A stretch of 8,066 nucleotides of DNA from an uncultured Candidatus Saccharibacteria bacterium (GTDB taxonomy: Bacteria > Patescibacteriota > Saccharimonadia > Saccharimonadales > Saccharimonadaceae), in assembly GCA_946997535.1 (NCBI GenBank), contig CAMPVQ010000016.1, forward strand, positions 1-8,066, given 5' to 3'. Shown here one piece after another: positions 1 to 5,833 of this stretch (position 1 is the first letter of the stretch; every line of letters begins with the position of its first letter). The notes below the pieces were generated by a model, which was not told where the DNA came from, made no database searches, and worked only from the letters and a program-made list of their open reading frames with translations. The position numbers were made by a program, and so were the translations under genes.

Positions 1-37
1 GCATCCATTTTGCGCCCTTGAGTACCTTTTTATGCAT
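1..37 (-). CDS. Possible 5' end of a CDS leaving the window
   Basis: On the minus strand an ATG at 37 opens a frame that stays open to position 1 and reads MHKKVLKGAKWM, a basic N-terminus. The frame is also open upstream to a TGA near 95, so a GTG near 78 or a TTG near 66 could be the start instead. No clear Shine-Dalgarno sequence precedes the ATG; an AAGGA lies upstream of the GTG option. It is downstream of the promoter at 327-355, which would give it a leader of about 280 nt. Twelve codons are too few to recognise a family, so this may be a chance open stretch. Confidence 0.22.
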   Translation of the reverse strand, partial: MHKKVLKGAKWM

Positions 38-114
38 TGACTGAATCGGTAGTTGAGTCTTTAACAAAGTTATTAACACAACTTGCCGTCAATCCTTACA
101 TAACATGTTGTCGA

Positions 115-140
115 ATTCTAATTATTTTCATAATTAGAAT
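115..140. repeat. Perfect 11-bp inverted repeat (AT-rich palindrome)
   Basis: ATTCTAATTAT at 115-125 is the exact reverse complement of ATAATTAGAAT at 130-140, with loop TTTC. No T-run follows on either strand, so it is not a standard terminator. It lies in the long stretch between the promoter at 327-355 and the possible CDS at the left edge, where an operator or leader-RNA hairpin would fit. Confidence 0.6.
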
Positions 141-290
141 ATCATCATCATATTTCTTACGATTGAATATAAATTGTTAAATTGCAGTGCGTTACAAGAC
201 GAACCAGCACAATGTGCTAACTTATCTCACCTAGAACACACATTAGAATCCTGCTCTGACTGCACAAATAATTATTTAGTCATCATTTGC

Positions 291-320
291 GCTAGAGAAG
301 ACCTCCATCTGCGTTCTAGC
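291..320 (-). promoter_or_regulatory. 5'-end hairpin with GGAGG in its loop
   Basis: GCTAGA (minus, 320-315) pairs with TCTAGC (296-291). Inside, AGA and TCT (310-308 and 301-299) close a six-base loop TGGAGG. The predicted transcription start of the promoter at 327-355 is about position 320, so the hairpin would sit at the extreme 5' end of the RNA and present an exposed Shine-Dalgarno-like or GGA motif. ATGATG lies 13 nt after GGAGG but opens only a five-codon frame. The role is unknown; the pairing is what is directly visible. Confidence 0.4.
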
Positions 321-326
321 TATTTA

Positions 327-355
327 ATTGTAACAAACTTTTGGAATGTTTGCAA
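327..355 (-). promoter_or_regulatory. Sigma70-type promoter TTGCAA-17-TACAAT
   Basis: On the minus strand a -35 box TTGCAA (355-350) and a -10 box TACAAT (332-327) are separated by exactly 17 bp. Both boxes match the consensus well. It points towards position 1 and would start an RNA near 320. The operator-like repeat at 396-411 lies about 40 bp upstream of the -35. Confidence 0.65.
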
Positions 356-395
356 CACTTTTTTAAATTAATTTTGGCGATTTTATTTGCCGCAA

Positions 396-411
396 TTAAT
401 TAACTGTTAAA
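396..411. repeat. Operator-like 16-bp repeat, copy 1
   Basis: TTAATTAACTGTTAAA matches the sequence at 570-585 at 15 of 16 positions. Each copy is an inverted repeat of the form TTAAY-N5-GTTAA, as expected of a dimeric regulator site. This copy lies upstream of the promoter at 327-355 and just after the possible 40-aa ORF. A looser relative, GTTAATAACTTTGTTAA, lies on the minus strand around 60-76. Confidence 0.45.
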
Positions 412-431
412 CTGTGCGAAGACGGTAAAAG

Positions 432-554
432 TCACGGCTTTGGCGGTTCAGCCCACAGAACAATTATTGCTGAATTTAGACCGTCCGAAAACTGTAATTT
501 TTTACTGATGGCGCCTAGCGAATCCGCTCGGCATACCCTCGCAGCTTTTGTCAT
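432..554 (-). CDS. Possible 40-aa small protein or leader peptide
   Basis: An ATG at 554 opens 40 codons ending in TGA at 432. The product begins MTKAARVCRADSLGAI and ends in IIVLWAEPPKP. It is mildly basic with a hydrophobic patch (AIIVLW) near the C-terminus, and I do not recognise it. Support comes from the near-consensus promoter at 587-615, which would give a leader of about 25 nt. Against it, the Shine-Dalgarno match is weak (GCGGGA) and the same stretch folds into short hairpins, for example around GAGCGGATTCGCT, so it could instead be a structured RNA. Confidence 0.33.
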   Translation of the reverse strand: MTKAARVCRADSLGAISKKLQFSDGLNSAIIVLWAEPPKP

Positions 555-569
555 TGGTTCCCGCAGAAC

Positions 570-585
570 TTAACTAACTGTTAAA
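570..585. repeat. Operator-like 16-bp repeat, copy 2
   Basis: TTAACTAACTGTTAAA (TTAAC-N5-GTTAA) differs by one base from the copy at 396-411. It begins two bases downstream of the -10 box of the promoter at 587-615 and so covers the predicted start of transcription, a classic repressor position. Function is inferred only from position and symmetry. Confidence 0.45.
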
Positions 586-586
586 T

Positions 587-615
587 ATCTTAGCAAACCC
601 CGCCCCGCCTGTCAA
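587..615 (-). promoter_or_regulatory. Strong sigma70-type promoter TTGACA-17-TAAGAT
   Basis: A perfect -35 TTGACA (615-610) and a -10 TAAGAT (592-587) are spaced by 17 bp on the minus strand. The spacer is G-rich. It lies downstream of the stop of the 698-aa gene and directs transcription into the possible 40-aa ORF. It is one of the best promoter matches in the window. Confidence 0.7.
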
Positions 616-680
616 CACCTTTTTTGGACTTTTTGTGAGAATTTATGCGAATTTGTGAGAATTATTATGTGCGCGCCGCG

Positions 681-733
681 GGATGGTTATATATAGGTAT
701 ATATTATATATATGCACGCAACACCATCGCTAC
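681..733. other. TA-repeat tract between 6-bp inverted arms
   Basis: Just past the stop of the 698-aa gene, alternating TA runs (TATATATA twice) are enclosed by GATGGT and ACCATC arms near 683-729. The RNA could fold into a long AU hairpin marking the 3' end of the message, but there is no uridine run, so I do not call it a terminator. Confidence 0.3.
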
Positions 734-734
734 A

Positions 735-2831
735 TTAATTCTGCGCCGTCGGCGCGAGTGCAACCCGGAACGCGCCGTCGCCGTCGCCGTCGTTGGTGCC
801 ACCATAGTACGAGCTCAAGGCAAACACCCCAGCGTCCGAGCCACCGCCCGCGCTGTAGCCCCGAGCGAACCAAACCCATTTTGAACTCAAACTGTCAGTA
901 CCTTGGCTATTCCAACCTAAGGTCTCGTAGAGGGCTTGACCGCCACAAGTAGCAAAGGTACAACCACTTGGCGCACCGAAGTTATAGGTATTGACGTATG
1001 GTGGGTGAGCCTTAGTGCCAAAGTAATCGCCATATTCGCTACTTACGCCAGATTCATTTAAGTTAGTGGTGTAGGTACCAGCGGTATATTCATAAGCACC
1101 GCCAGACATATCGTAAATGCCGGTTAGGTTGTTGGTAGTGCTGGCGAGTTGACCGATAGTGCCGTTATAGGCACGTTGTGGGTCGCTTGAACTACAGGCT
1201 TGTTGAGTACCAAGAGTGCTGCCGTCACTGTAGGCACCAGTATTGCCGTTAGCTTGTGGGCCACAACCAGTGACACTGTAACTACTGTTCTGAGATTGAT
1301 TCTGGCTGTTTATTTGAACTTTATTATAGCCGGCACCATACTTACTGGCACTAAGGTAAGTAGCAGCGCCCCAATCATTAGAGTTAACCATATGAGAGCT
1401 TATCTTAGCCAGATGATGACTATTTTGCGGGGAGCTGACACTATCTCCGCCAACGTTTTGTAGGTCGTTTACTCCGAGAGATTTAGCTACTGAGTAGAAA
1501 CCACCAATACGGTTATTTATGCCACTAGAATAACCAGACAAATGGAGGCTATTTGGTAGGACGGTTGGCTGGGTGTTGGTGCCGGTGGTCTCAAACTTAG
1601 CAAACCAGATACCGTTGAGTTCCTTAGTGCCGAAGGTAAAGGCTGGATGAGTGGTCCAAGTGCCTTGCGCGCTTGGCTTACCCTTAATGTAGTCGCGGTT
1701 AAGGCCGCATTCTGTACGGTAGTCTTTACCTTGCTCTGGGCAGGCAGCTGGAGAACGCTTTGGGGTAGTTGTTTTTTCAAAGCTAATTAAGAAATCCTGA
1801 GCTAGAACAGGCTTATCTGTACCATCACGACGCATTACCTCATAGGCATAACGTGGGATGTATACCCAGTAGCCGAGGATGTCGGCTTGTTCAACTACTG
1901 TAGTCTTACCCTTGTACTTGCTTGGGTCCTTTACGGTTATGGCGTTCGCCCACTGCTTTTGGTTGTAGTTATACCAGTTACCTTGGTTTGAGTTGTCTTC
2001 TGGGTTGGCTACGCTAGTCCACTGAGCATTGGTGGTGCTACCGGTGTACTTCACTGGTATCATATTAGCATCGAGGTCAACTTGGCAGTCGTTCTTTGGG
2101 TCGCCGGATTTACAGGTGGTTGGGTCGACGGTTGGAGCTGGTGCTGGCTTCGCCGTTGCCGTATAAGTCACCGTGGTGGAGTACTTGCCGGCGGCAAGGC
2201 TATTTGGTGCAATGGCAGCGCCAAAGGTCATGTGCACTTCACATTGCTTTTTACCCCTGCAACCAGCATTGTCGTATTCTGATGCCGTGTCAACAATCAC
2301 GCTCGGTGCTTCGTCACCAGCCGGAACATGCATAAACCCATCTGGCATGTGCTTCGTACCGTACCCCTCTTCCAATCGATAGCCCCATGAATTGGCATTC
2401 ATTCCCATTAGCATCTCTTGTCCGCTTTCTTTATCTATAAATGCGGTCGCACCCTCAATCCGGCGGTTGTTGTCTTTAGTATTAACTAAGTCCGCACTAT
2501 CCGCATGGATGGTCAAGTTGAATCCGCGTGGCTTGGCGGTTTTAATCTTCACGGGCGTGGTGGCCTCATGCAAATAAGGATCAGCCGAAGGCTTGAGGTC
2601 GGCATCCGAGCCAATAGTGAGCTCGACTGCGTTGTCGGTGGCATGGGCTGGCGTAGTAAGGATGAATGGCGCAACCGCGAGCGCAAATAAGCCAAATGCT
2701 GCCCCACGAGCGAGAGTGTCTAATGTAGGTGCGCAGAACGCGCGCCCTGTTCTGGCGGTATAGTGGTTAGTCGTGTAGGTAAGACTACTTAATTGGCCCT
2801 GCTTCTGGCGACTACTGTTTTTGCTCTTCAT
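735..2831 (-). CDS. Secreted FGE-like/C-type-lectin-fold protein with variable C-terminus
   Basis: A 698-aa exported protein. The ATG at 2831 follows an AGAGGAG Shine-Dalgarno about 9 nt upstream. A long polar n-region (1-43) precedes a hydrophobic stretch (GAAFGLFALAVAPFIL) and a likely signal-peptidase site PAHA/TD after residue 64. Residues ~66-228 form a beta-sandwich-like module (NSWGY at 147-151, TFGA, YSTTVTYTA), followed by a Pro-rich linker and a Cys-bounded segment CKSGDPKNDC (240-249). Then comes a WYNYN/KQWANA module (286-297) and IPRYAYEV (325-332). Residues ~390-698 resemble the FGE-sulfatase family, with DWGAATYLSASKYG (486-499), GIYDMSGGAYEY (571-582) and a terminal WFARG...FRVALA. 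The catalytic cysteines of true FGE enzymes are absent from the corresponding C-terminal segment, so a binding role is more likely. No LPXTG anchor or transmembrane tail is seen. It is a tandem paralogue of the 731-aa gene. Confidence 0.9.
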   Translation of the reverse strand: MKSKNSSRQKQGQLSSLTYTTNHYTARTGRAFCAPTLDTLARGAAFGLFALAVAPFILTTPAHATDNAVELTIGSDADLKPSADPYLHEATTPVKIKTAKPRGFNLTIHADSADLVNTKDNNRRIEGATAFIDKESGQEMLMGMNANSWGYRLEEGYGTKHMPDGFMHVPAGDEAPSVIVDTASEYDNAGCRGKKQCEVHMTFGAAIAPNSLAAGKYSTTVTYTATAKPAPAPTVDPTTCKSGDPKNDCQVDLDANMIPVKYTGSTTNAQWTSVANPEDNSNQGNWYNYNQKQWANAITVKDPSKYKGKTTVVEQADILGYWVYIPRYAYEVMRRDGTDKPVLAQDFLISFEKTTTPKRSPAACPEQGKDYRTECGLNRDYIKGKPSAQGTWTTHPAFTFGTKELNGIWFAKFETTGTNTQPTVLPNSLHLSGYSSGINNRIGGFYSVAKSLGVNDLQNVGGDSVSSPQNSHHLAKISSHMVNSNDWGAATYLSASKYGAGYNKVQINSQNQSQNSSYSVTGCGPQANGNTGAYSDGSTLGTQQACSSSDPQRAYNGTIGQLASTTNNLTGIYDMSGGAYEYTAGTYTTNLNESGVSSEYGDYFGTKAHPPYVNTYNFGAPSGCTFATCGGQALYETLGWNSQGTDSLSSKWVWFARGYSAGGGSDAGVFALSSYYGGTNDGDGDGAFRVALAPTAQN
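743..755. repeat. GC-rich hairpin at the end of the variable region
   Basis: GCGCCGTCGGCGC is self-complementary around its centre and lies six bases before the stop codon of the 698-aa gene. DGR targets often carry a GC-rich hairpin just beyond the conserved 3' end of the variable repeat, and the position fits. The stem is short (5-6 bp), so coincidence in a GC-rich stretch is possible. Confidence 0.35.
774..791. repeat. Three tandem GCCGTC hexamers in the variable region
   Basis: GCCGTC occurs three times in a row on the plus strand, which is GACGGC on the coding strand and encodes Asp-Gly repeats (residues ~681-686). The unit is a multiple of three, so changes in copy number would keep the frame while lengthening or shortening the variable loop. 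Confidence 0.6.
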
Positions 2832-2884
2832 TTGGTTGTTCTCCTCTTTGCTTTTATATCCGCCACCACCGGCTAGATACTTGC

Positions 2885-2914
2885 ATTATAACATAGGCGC
2901 AATCGATTCACCAA
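2885..2914 (-). promoter_or_regulatory. Promoter of the 698-aa gene, TTGGTG-18-TATAAT
   Basis: The -35 TTGGTG (2914-2909) and perfect -10 TATAAT (2890-2885) are separated by 18 bp. The surrounding sequence, including a downstream leader GCARGTATCTAGCCG, is shared with the 731-aa gene, and in shorter form with the 5'-split gene. The start of transcription would be near 2878, about 47 nt before the ATG. Confidence 0.8.
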
Positions 2915-2936
2915 ATTGATCCCTGCTCTACCAAAT

Positions 2937-2963
2937 AAAAAGTGCAGCAGATGACTGCTGCAC
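2937..2963 (-). terminator. Intrinsic terminator after the 107-aa gene
   Basis: On the minus strand a 9-bp perfect stem GTGCAGCAG/CTGCTGCAC with loop TCAT is followed at once by TTTTTATTT. It lies about 58 nt past the stop of the 107-aa gene and just upstream of the promoter of the 698-aa gene, separating the two units. Confidence 0.9.
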
Positions 2964-3020
2964 TGGGAGTTGAATTATGGGCATTTGTGCCGCAGATTGG
3001 TTGAGGCTATGAGCCCCACT

Positions 3021-3344
3021 TCACTTCAGAAGATGTCGCACGCGGCCAAATTGTTTCAACTGCTGCTCGCCGGCTTCGTCATACTCACTACTGTAGTGGT
3101 ACAAGTCGACTTTGATGTGTGACGGCTGGTCGCCCGCGTACCAGATGTGGTAGCGCAGCACTATATTGCCGTGCCGTTTGTCGCGGTCGAGATATTCGAC
3201 CCACGTATCGTCCTGATTGGCTCGCTCCAGCAAACAGTTCGCGCCGTACCAGATGTCACTCTCACTGATGGGGTATCTCAGATAAAATTCTGGTGAGGTA
3301 CGTTGTCCAAAATCTAGCTCATCCATGTATCCAATACTCAACAT
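3021..3344 (-). CDS. Small hypothetical acidic/aromatic protein, 107 aa
   Basis: The ATG at 3344 has a strong Shine-Dalgarno, AGGAGG, four bases upstream, and the frame runs to TGA at 3021. The product has no signal peptide or membrane segment, so it is probably cytoplasmic. It is rich in Tyr, Trp, Asp and Glu, with IWYG (31-34), YHIWYAGDQPSHIKVDLYHY (65-84) and a polar C-terminus ending in RHLLK. I recognise no family. It has its own TATAAT box, a leader hairpin and its own terminator, so it is a real monocistronic gene placed between the two large secreted-protein genes. A faint H-x-W...G...IK pattern is shared with the 130-aa protein. Confidence 0.75.
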   Translation of the reverse strand: MLSIGYMDELDFGQRTSPEFYLRYPISESDIWYGANCLLERANQDDTWVEYLDRDKRHGNIVLRYHIWYAGDQPSHIKVDLYHYSSEYDEAGEQQLKQFGRVRHLLK

Positions 3345-3383
3345 TGTCCCTCCTAATGTACTTGACCGTTGGGCGTCACCCCC

Positions 3384-3400
3384 GCCCGCCTGCCGCGGGC
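3384..3400 (-). promoter_or_regulatory. GC-rich leader hairpin before the 107-aa gene
   Basis: GCCCGC/GCGGGC can pair with a five-base loop on the minus strand. It lies immediately after the predicted transcription start and about 40 nt before the ATG. It could stabilise or regulate the message; a role is not shown. Confidence 0.4.
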
Positions 3401-3406
3401 TTAATT

Positions 3407-3435
3407 ATTATAGCAGAATGGGCAGAAATATGAGC
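3407..3435 (-). promoter_or_regulatory. Promoter of the 107-aa gene (TATAAT, weak -35)
   Basis: A perfect -10 TATAAT (3412-3407) lies about 63 nt upstream of the ATG. The hexamer 17 bp further upstream is GCTCAT (3435-3430), a poor -35 match, so the promoter may be weak or need an activator. Confidence 0.5.
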
Positions 3436-3565
3436 GCGGACTTATGCATGAGATAAGGGTGGCTACGGAGAACAAGCATAAAATCATGAGAAACCATAGC
3501 TATAGTCCAGCTGAAAGGCCAATGCCATGCGATCGTAGTCCAAGTAAACCACTAGTTGTGCAGTG

Positions 3566-3586
3566 CTGGCGGTTTAGAGCCGCCAG
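3566..3586 (-). other. 7-bp hairpin in the 3' region of the 731-aa gene
   Basis: CTGGCGG/CCGCCAG with a seven-base loop forms a perfect stem about 50 nt past the stop of the 731-aa gene. There is no T-run, so it is at best an RNA-stabilising or factor-dependent end. The rest of 3436-3637 holds no supportable gene; the plus-strand frame there is the antisense shadow of the 731-aa gene's end. Confidence 0.4.
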
Positions 3587-3637
3587 TGGGTTGGCAAGCC
3601 AATCAACCCAACCGCCCACCGCACCGAAGCTAATGGA

Positions 3638-5833
3638 TTACACTGGGCGGGAGGATAGGACAACGCGCAGCGAGATGTCGCTGCCGCTGCCGCCGGCGTT
3701 ACTGCCGGAGTCGAAGATGCCGGCAGCCCCACCATTCGCAATGTTCCAAGTGCTAGAGCCACGATAAGCCCAATCAAATCTACCATTACTATATACACCA
3801 GGCGCAAACGAAAATAGACCGTTCCAAGCACCTTTATTATCATTAAAGTTTTTTATCACCTCATAAGTCGCCTGTCCACCACACGCCGCCCAAGTGCACT
3901 TGGCGAAGGTATTAAAGTTATATAGGTCAACGTACGGTTTATGTGCTGGCGCTAACATATATTTATGCTCAGTTTCAGTACTAGAGTTGGTCAGATTAGC
4001 ATCATCCGTATAACTGGCTGCCACATACTCCCATCCACCACCAGCCATATCATATACGCCGGTTGGGTTGTTAGTCGTGCTGGCGAGCTGGCCAAGTGTA
4101 CCGTTATAGGCGCGCTGCAAGTTAGACTTACTACAAGCTGACTGCTGGCCGTAATCGCCTGGATCTATATACATTTCTTTGCCGTTACCATCGGCTACCG
4201 GGCCGCAGCCAGTAATATCAAGGCTACATCGCCCCTCACTGCCAGCAAATTTACTATCGCACGTAGAAGCGTCTTTACTATATGTCATTGCCGCATTCGG
4301 TTGAACCCACTTATATCCAACACCAAATTGGCTAGCACTGAGGTAAGCTGCCGCACCCCAATCAGAATTCTTCGGCATGCGCGAGCTAAGTTCTGCAAGG
4401 TGATGGCTATTTTGGGCCGGTGGAGTGAAGTCATTGTTGCCGCCGGTATTATGTGGGTCTTTGATGCCAAGGGTGGTAGCAGTAACATACTTATTACCTA
4501 TAAACCTTGTTGCCGTGTCCCACGTCATAGCACGTTCGTTCGGTAAAATAGTTGGCTGTTTGCTGGTGCCGGTTACTTCAAACTTCGCAAACCAGATGCC
4601 GTTAAGTTCTTTGGCGCCGAAGGTAAAGGCTGGATGGGTGGCCCAAGTGCCCTGCTCGCTTGGCTGCCCCTTAATGTAGTCGCGGTCAAGGCCACAAGTA
4701 GTGCGGTAGTCCATATTGCGGCCAGCGCACTTTGACTCTGCTGGGTAGCGCTTCGGGTCGGTGGCCTTTTCGAAGTGAATGGTAAAGTTTTGTGCTGGCA
4801 CCGGCGCATCGGTTGCATCACGCCGCATGACTTCATAGGCATAGCGCGGGATGTAGACCCAGAAGCCCAAAATATCAGCTTGGTCTACTACCATATCTTT
4901 ACCCTTGTATTTGCTTGGGTCTTTCACCGTTACGGCGTTCGCCCACTGCTTGTTATTGTAGTTATACCACTCGCCCTGGTTGGAGCTATCTTCTGGGTTC
5001 GCTAGGCTAGTCCACTGGGCGTTGGTGGTTGTGCCGGTATATTTAACTGGAATCATATTTGAGTCAATATCCACCTGGCAATCGTTCTTTGGGTCGCCAG
5101 ACTTACAAACCGTTGGGTCAACCACTGGTGGTTTTGGCGCTGGCTTAGAAGTAGCGGTATAGGTAATCGTGGTCGAGTAGCTACCACTGGCCAACTTCGA
5201 TGAGTCGACATTAGCGGCAAAAGTCACAGTGGTAGCACAATGGTCTTTGCAGTTGCAACCAGCTTGCTTACGTTTAACTGCCGTGTCAATAATCACAGAG
5301 GGTGCGTAACCTGGCATAGGCTTGCCACCATGATGTGGAACATTACTCCGGTCCTTAGCGATAACCATGCTAAACTTAGTTGCATTTTTATCTAGGCTGT
5401 AGCCCCACTGGTTGGCGCCAAGCTCAGTTGGCCTGTCGCTCGGCACATAAGAGATTTTGTGGGTTGGGTCTTTGCTGTTTAAAAGGTCAGCCGTATCGGC
5501 TTTCATAGTGAGATTAAAGCCATAAGGCTTGCCGGTTTTGACGGTGACATTGGTGGTGGCTTTGTAGAGGTTGCCGGTTGGCTTTAGCTCGGCACTCGGG
5601 TCAACGGTGATGCTAACAGTATTGTCGTTGGCGGCGTAAGCCGGCGCAGTGAGGATAAACGGCGCAGCAACTAAAGCAAACAGACCAAACACCGCGGCGG
5701 GCGCCACAAAGTTACGGTTGGCTGTTGGCGCCGCAGGCGCCAAAGTGGCTATTTTACCCCTACTTTTAGTAATTTGGGATAAGAGGCTTAAAAGTTTACC
5801 CCCTCCCGCAGCTGTTTGCCGTAATTTACTCAT
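3638..5833 (-). CDS. Secreted FGE-like/C-type-lectin-fold protein, tandem paralogue
   Basis: A 731-aa exported protein. The signal peptide has a long basic n-region, a hydrophobic core (AAVFGLFALVAAPFIL) and a likely cleavage after PAYA at residue 67. Residues ~70-230 form the beta-sandwich-like module (NQWGYSLDKNATKF at 141-154; YSTTITYTATSK). A PAPKPPVVDP linker and CKSGDPKNDC (243-252) follow, then WYNYNNKQWANA (289-300), YIPRYAYEVMRRD (327-339) and a ~330-residue FGE-like domain with DWGAAAYLSASQFG (491-504), GVYDMAGGGWEY (592-603) and a terminal YRGSSTW...LRVVLS. Residues ~240-420 are nearly identical to the 698-aa paralogue, while both ends diverge, suggesting duplication with mosaic change. 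FGE catalytic cysteines are not in place. The start has a GGGGGG Shine-Dalgarno-like run 9 nt upstream and overlaps a tiny upstream ORF. Confidence 0.9.
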   Translation of the reverse strand: MSKLRQTAAGGGKLLSLLSQITKSRGKIATLAPAAPTANRNFVAPAAVFGLFALVAAPFILTAPAYAANDNTVSITVDPSAELKPTGNLYKATTNVTVKTGKPYGFNLTMKADTADLLNSKDPTHKISYVPSDRPTELGANQWGYSLDKNATKFSMVIAKDRSNVPHHGGKPMPGYAPSVIIDTAVKRKQAGCNCKDHCATTVTFAANVDSSKLASGSYSTTITYTATSKPAPKPPVVDPTVCKSGDPKNDCQVDIDSNMIPVKYTGTTTNAQWTSLANPEDSSNQGEWYNYNNKQWANAVTVKDPSKYKGKDMVVDQADILGFWVYIPRYAYEVMRRDATDAPVPAQNFTIHFEKATDPKRYPAESKCAGRNMDYRTTCGLDRDYIKGQPSEQGTWATHPAFTFGAKELNGIWFAKFEVTGTSKQPTILPNERAMTWDTATRFIGNKYVTATTLGIKDPHNTGGNNDFTPPAQNSHHLAELSSRMPKNSDWGAAAYLSASQFGVGYKWVQPNAAMTYSKDASTCDSKFAGSEGRCSLDITGCGPVADGNGKEMYIDPGDYGQQSACSKSNLQRAYNGTLGQLASTTNNPTGVYDMAGGGWEYVAASYTDDANLTNSSTETEHKYMLAPAHKPYVDLYNFNTFAKCTWAACGGQATYEVIKNFNDNKGAWNGLFSFAPGVYSNGRFDWAYRGSSTWNIANGGAAGIFDSGSNAGGSGSDISLRVVLSSRPV
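3641..3784 (-). other. Candidate variable region of the 731-aa gene
   Basis: Residues 684-731 carry the C-type-lectin-fold ending: AYRG at 689-692, a Gly/Ser/Asn/Ala-rich loop, AAGIF at 703-707 and LRVVLS. Many codons are NNC or AAC/AGC/GGC. The last codons share little nucleotide sequence with the end of the 698-aa gene, so the two would not share one template repeat. Signals are weaker than in the paralogue, and it may be a static relative. Confidence 0.35.

Larger units (their letters stand above)
38..326 (-). other. Long AT-rich leader or non-coding RNA region
   Basis: I see no convincing gene here. Reading the minus strand from the promoter at 327-355, the putative RNA starts near 320 with a hairpin (291-320), then holds a short palindrome AGCACA/TGTGCT near 208-219 and the 11-bp inverted repeat at 115-140. 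The only ORFs are very short, such as a 10-codon one beginning at 308 inside the hairpin. A plus-strand 65-codon frame at 174-371 has no Shine-Dalgarno site and opposes both promoters. The region could be the 5' leader of the partial CDS at the edge or an independent small RNA; no terminator separates these. Confidence 0.35.
738..881 (-). other. Candidate DGR variable region of the 698-aa gene
   Basis: The last 48 codons (residues 651-698) fit the end of C-type-lectin-fold variable proteins: W.ARG, then a run of Gly, Tyr, Ser, Asp and Asn residues, then AFRVALA. Of the 30 codons for residues 658-687, 18 end in C (GGC, GAC, TAC, AGC, AAC, ACC), the NNC pattern expected if template AAC codons were mutated at adenines. 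The stretch is GC-rich and poor in coding-strand A compared with the rest of the gene. No template repeat or reverse transcriptase is in the window, so DGR targeting is an inference. Confidence 0.45.

Noticed and set aside
174..371. Plus-strand 65-codon frame in the left region
   Set aside because: No Shine-Dalgarno site or promoter in that direction, and it runs over a strong minus-strand promoter and hairpin.
3566..3586. Intrinsic terminator for the 731-aa gene
   Set aside because: A good 7-bp stem is present but no T-run follows on the minus strand.
3444..3767. Plus-strand 107-codon frame
   Set aside because: It is antisense to the end of the 731-aa gene, has no Shine-Dalgarno site and no recognisable protein features.
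735..5833. Annotation of the large proteins as active formylglycine-generating enzymes
   Set aside because: The fold signatures are present, but the catalytic cysteine pair expected near the C-terminus is absent; the segment is Gly/Ser/Asp/Tyr-rich instead. Export and tandem copies fit a binding protein better.
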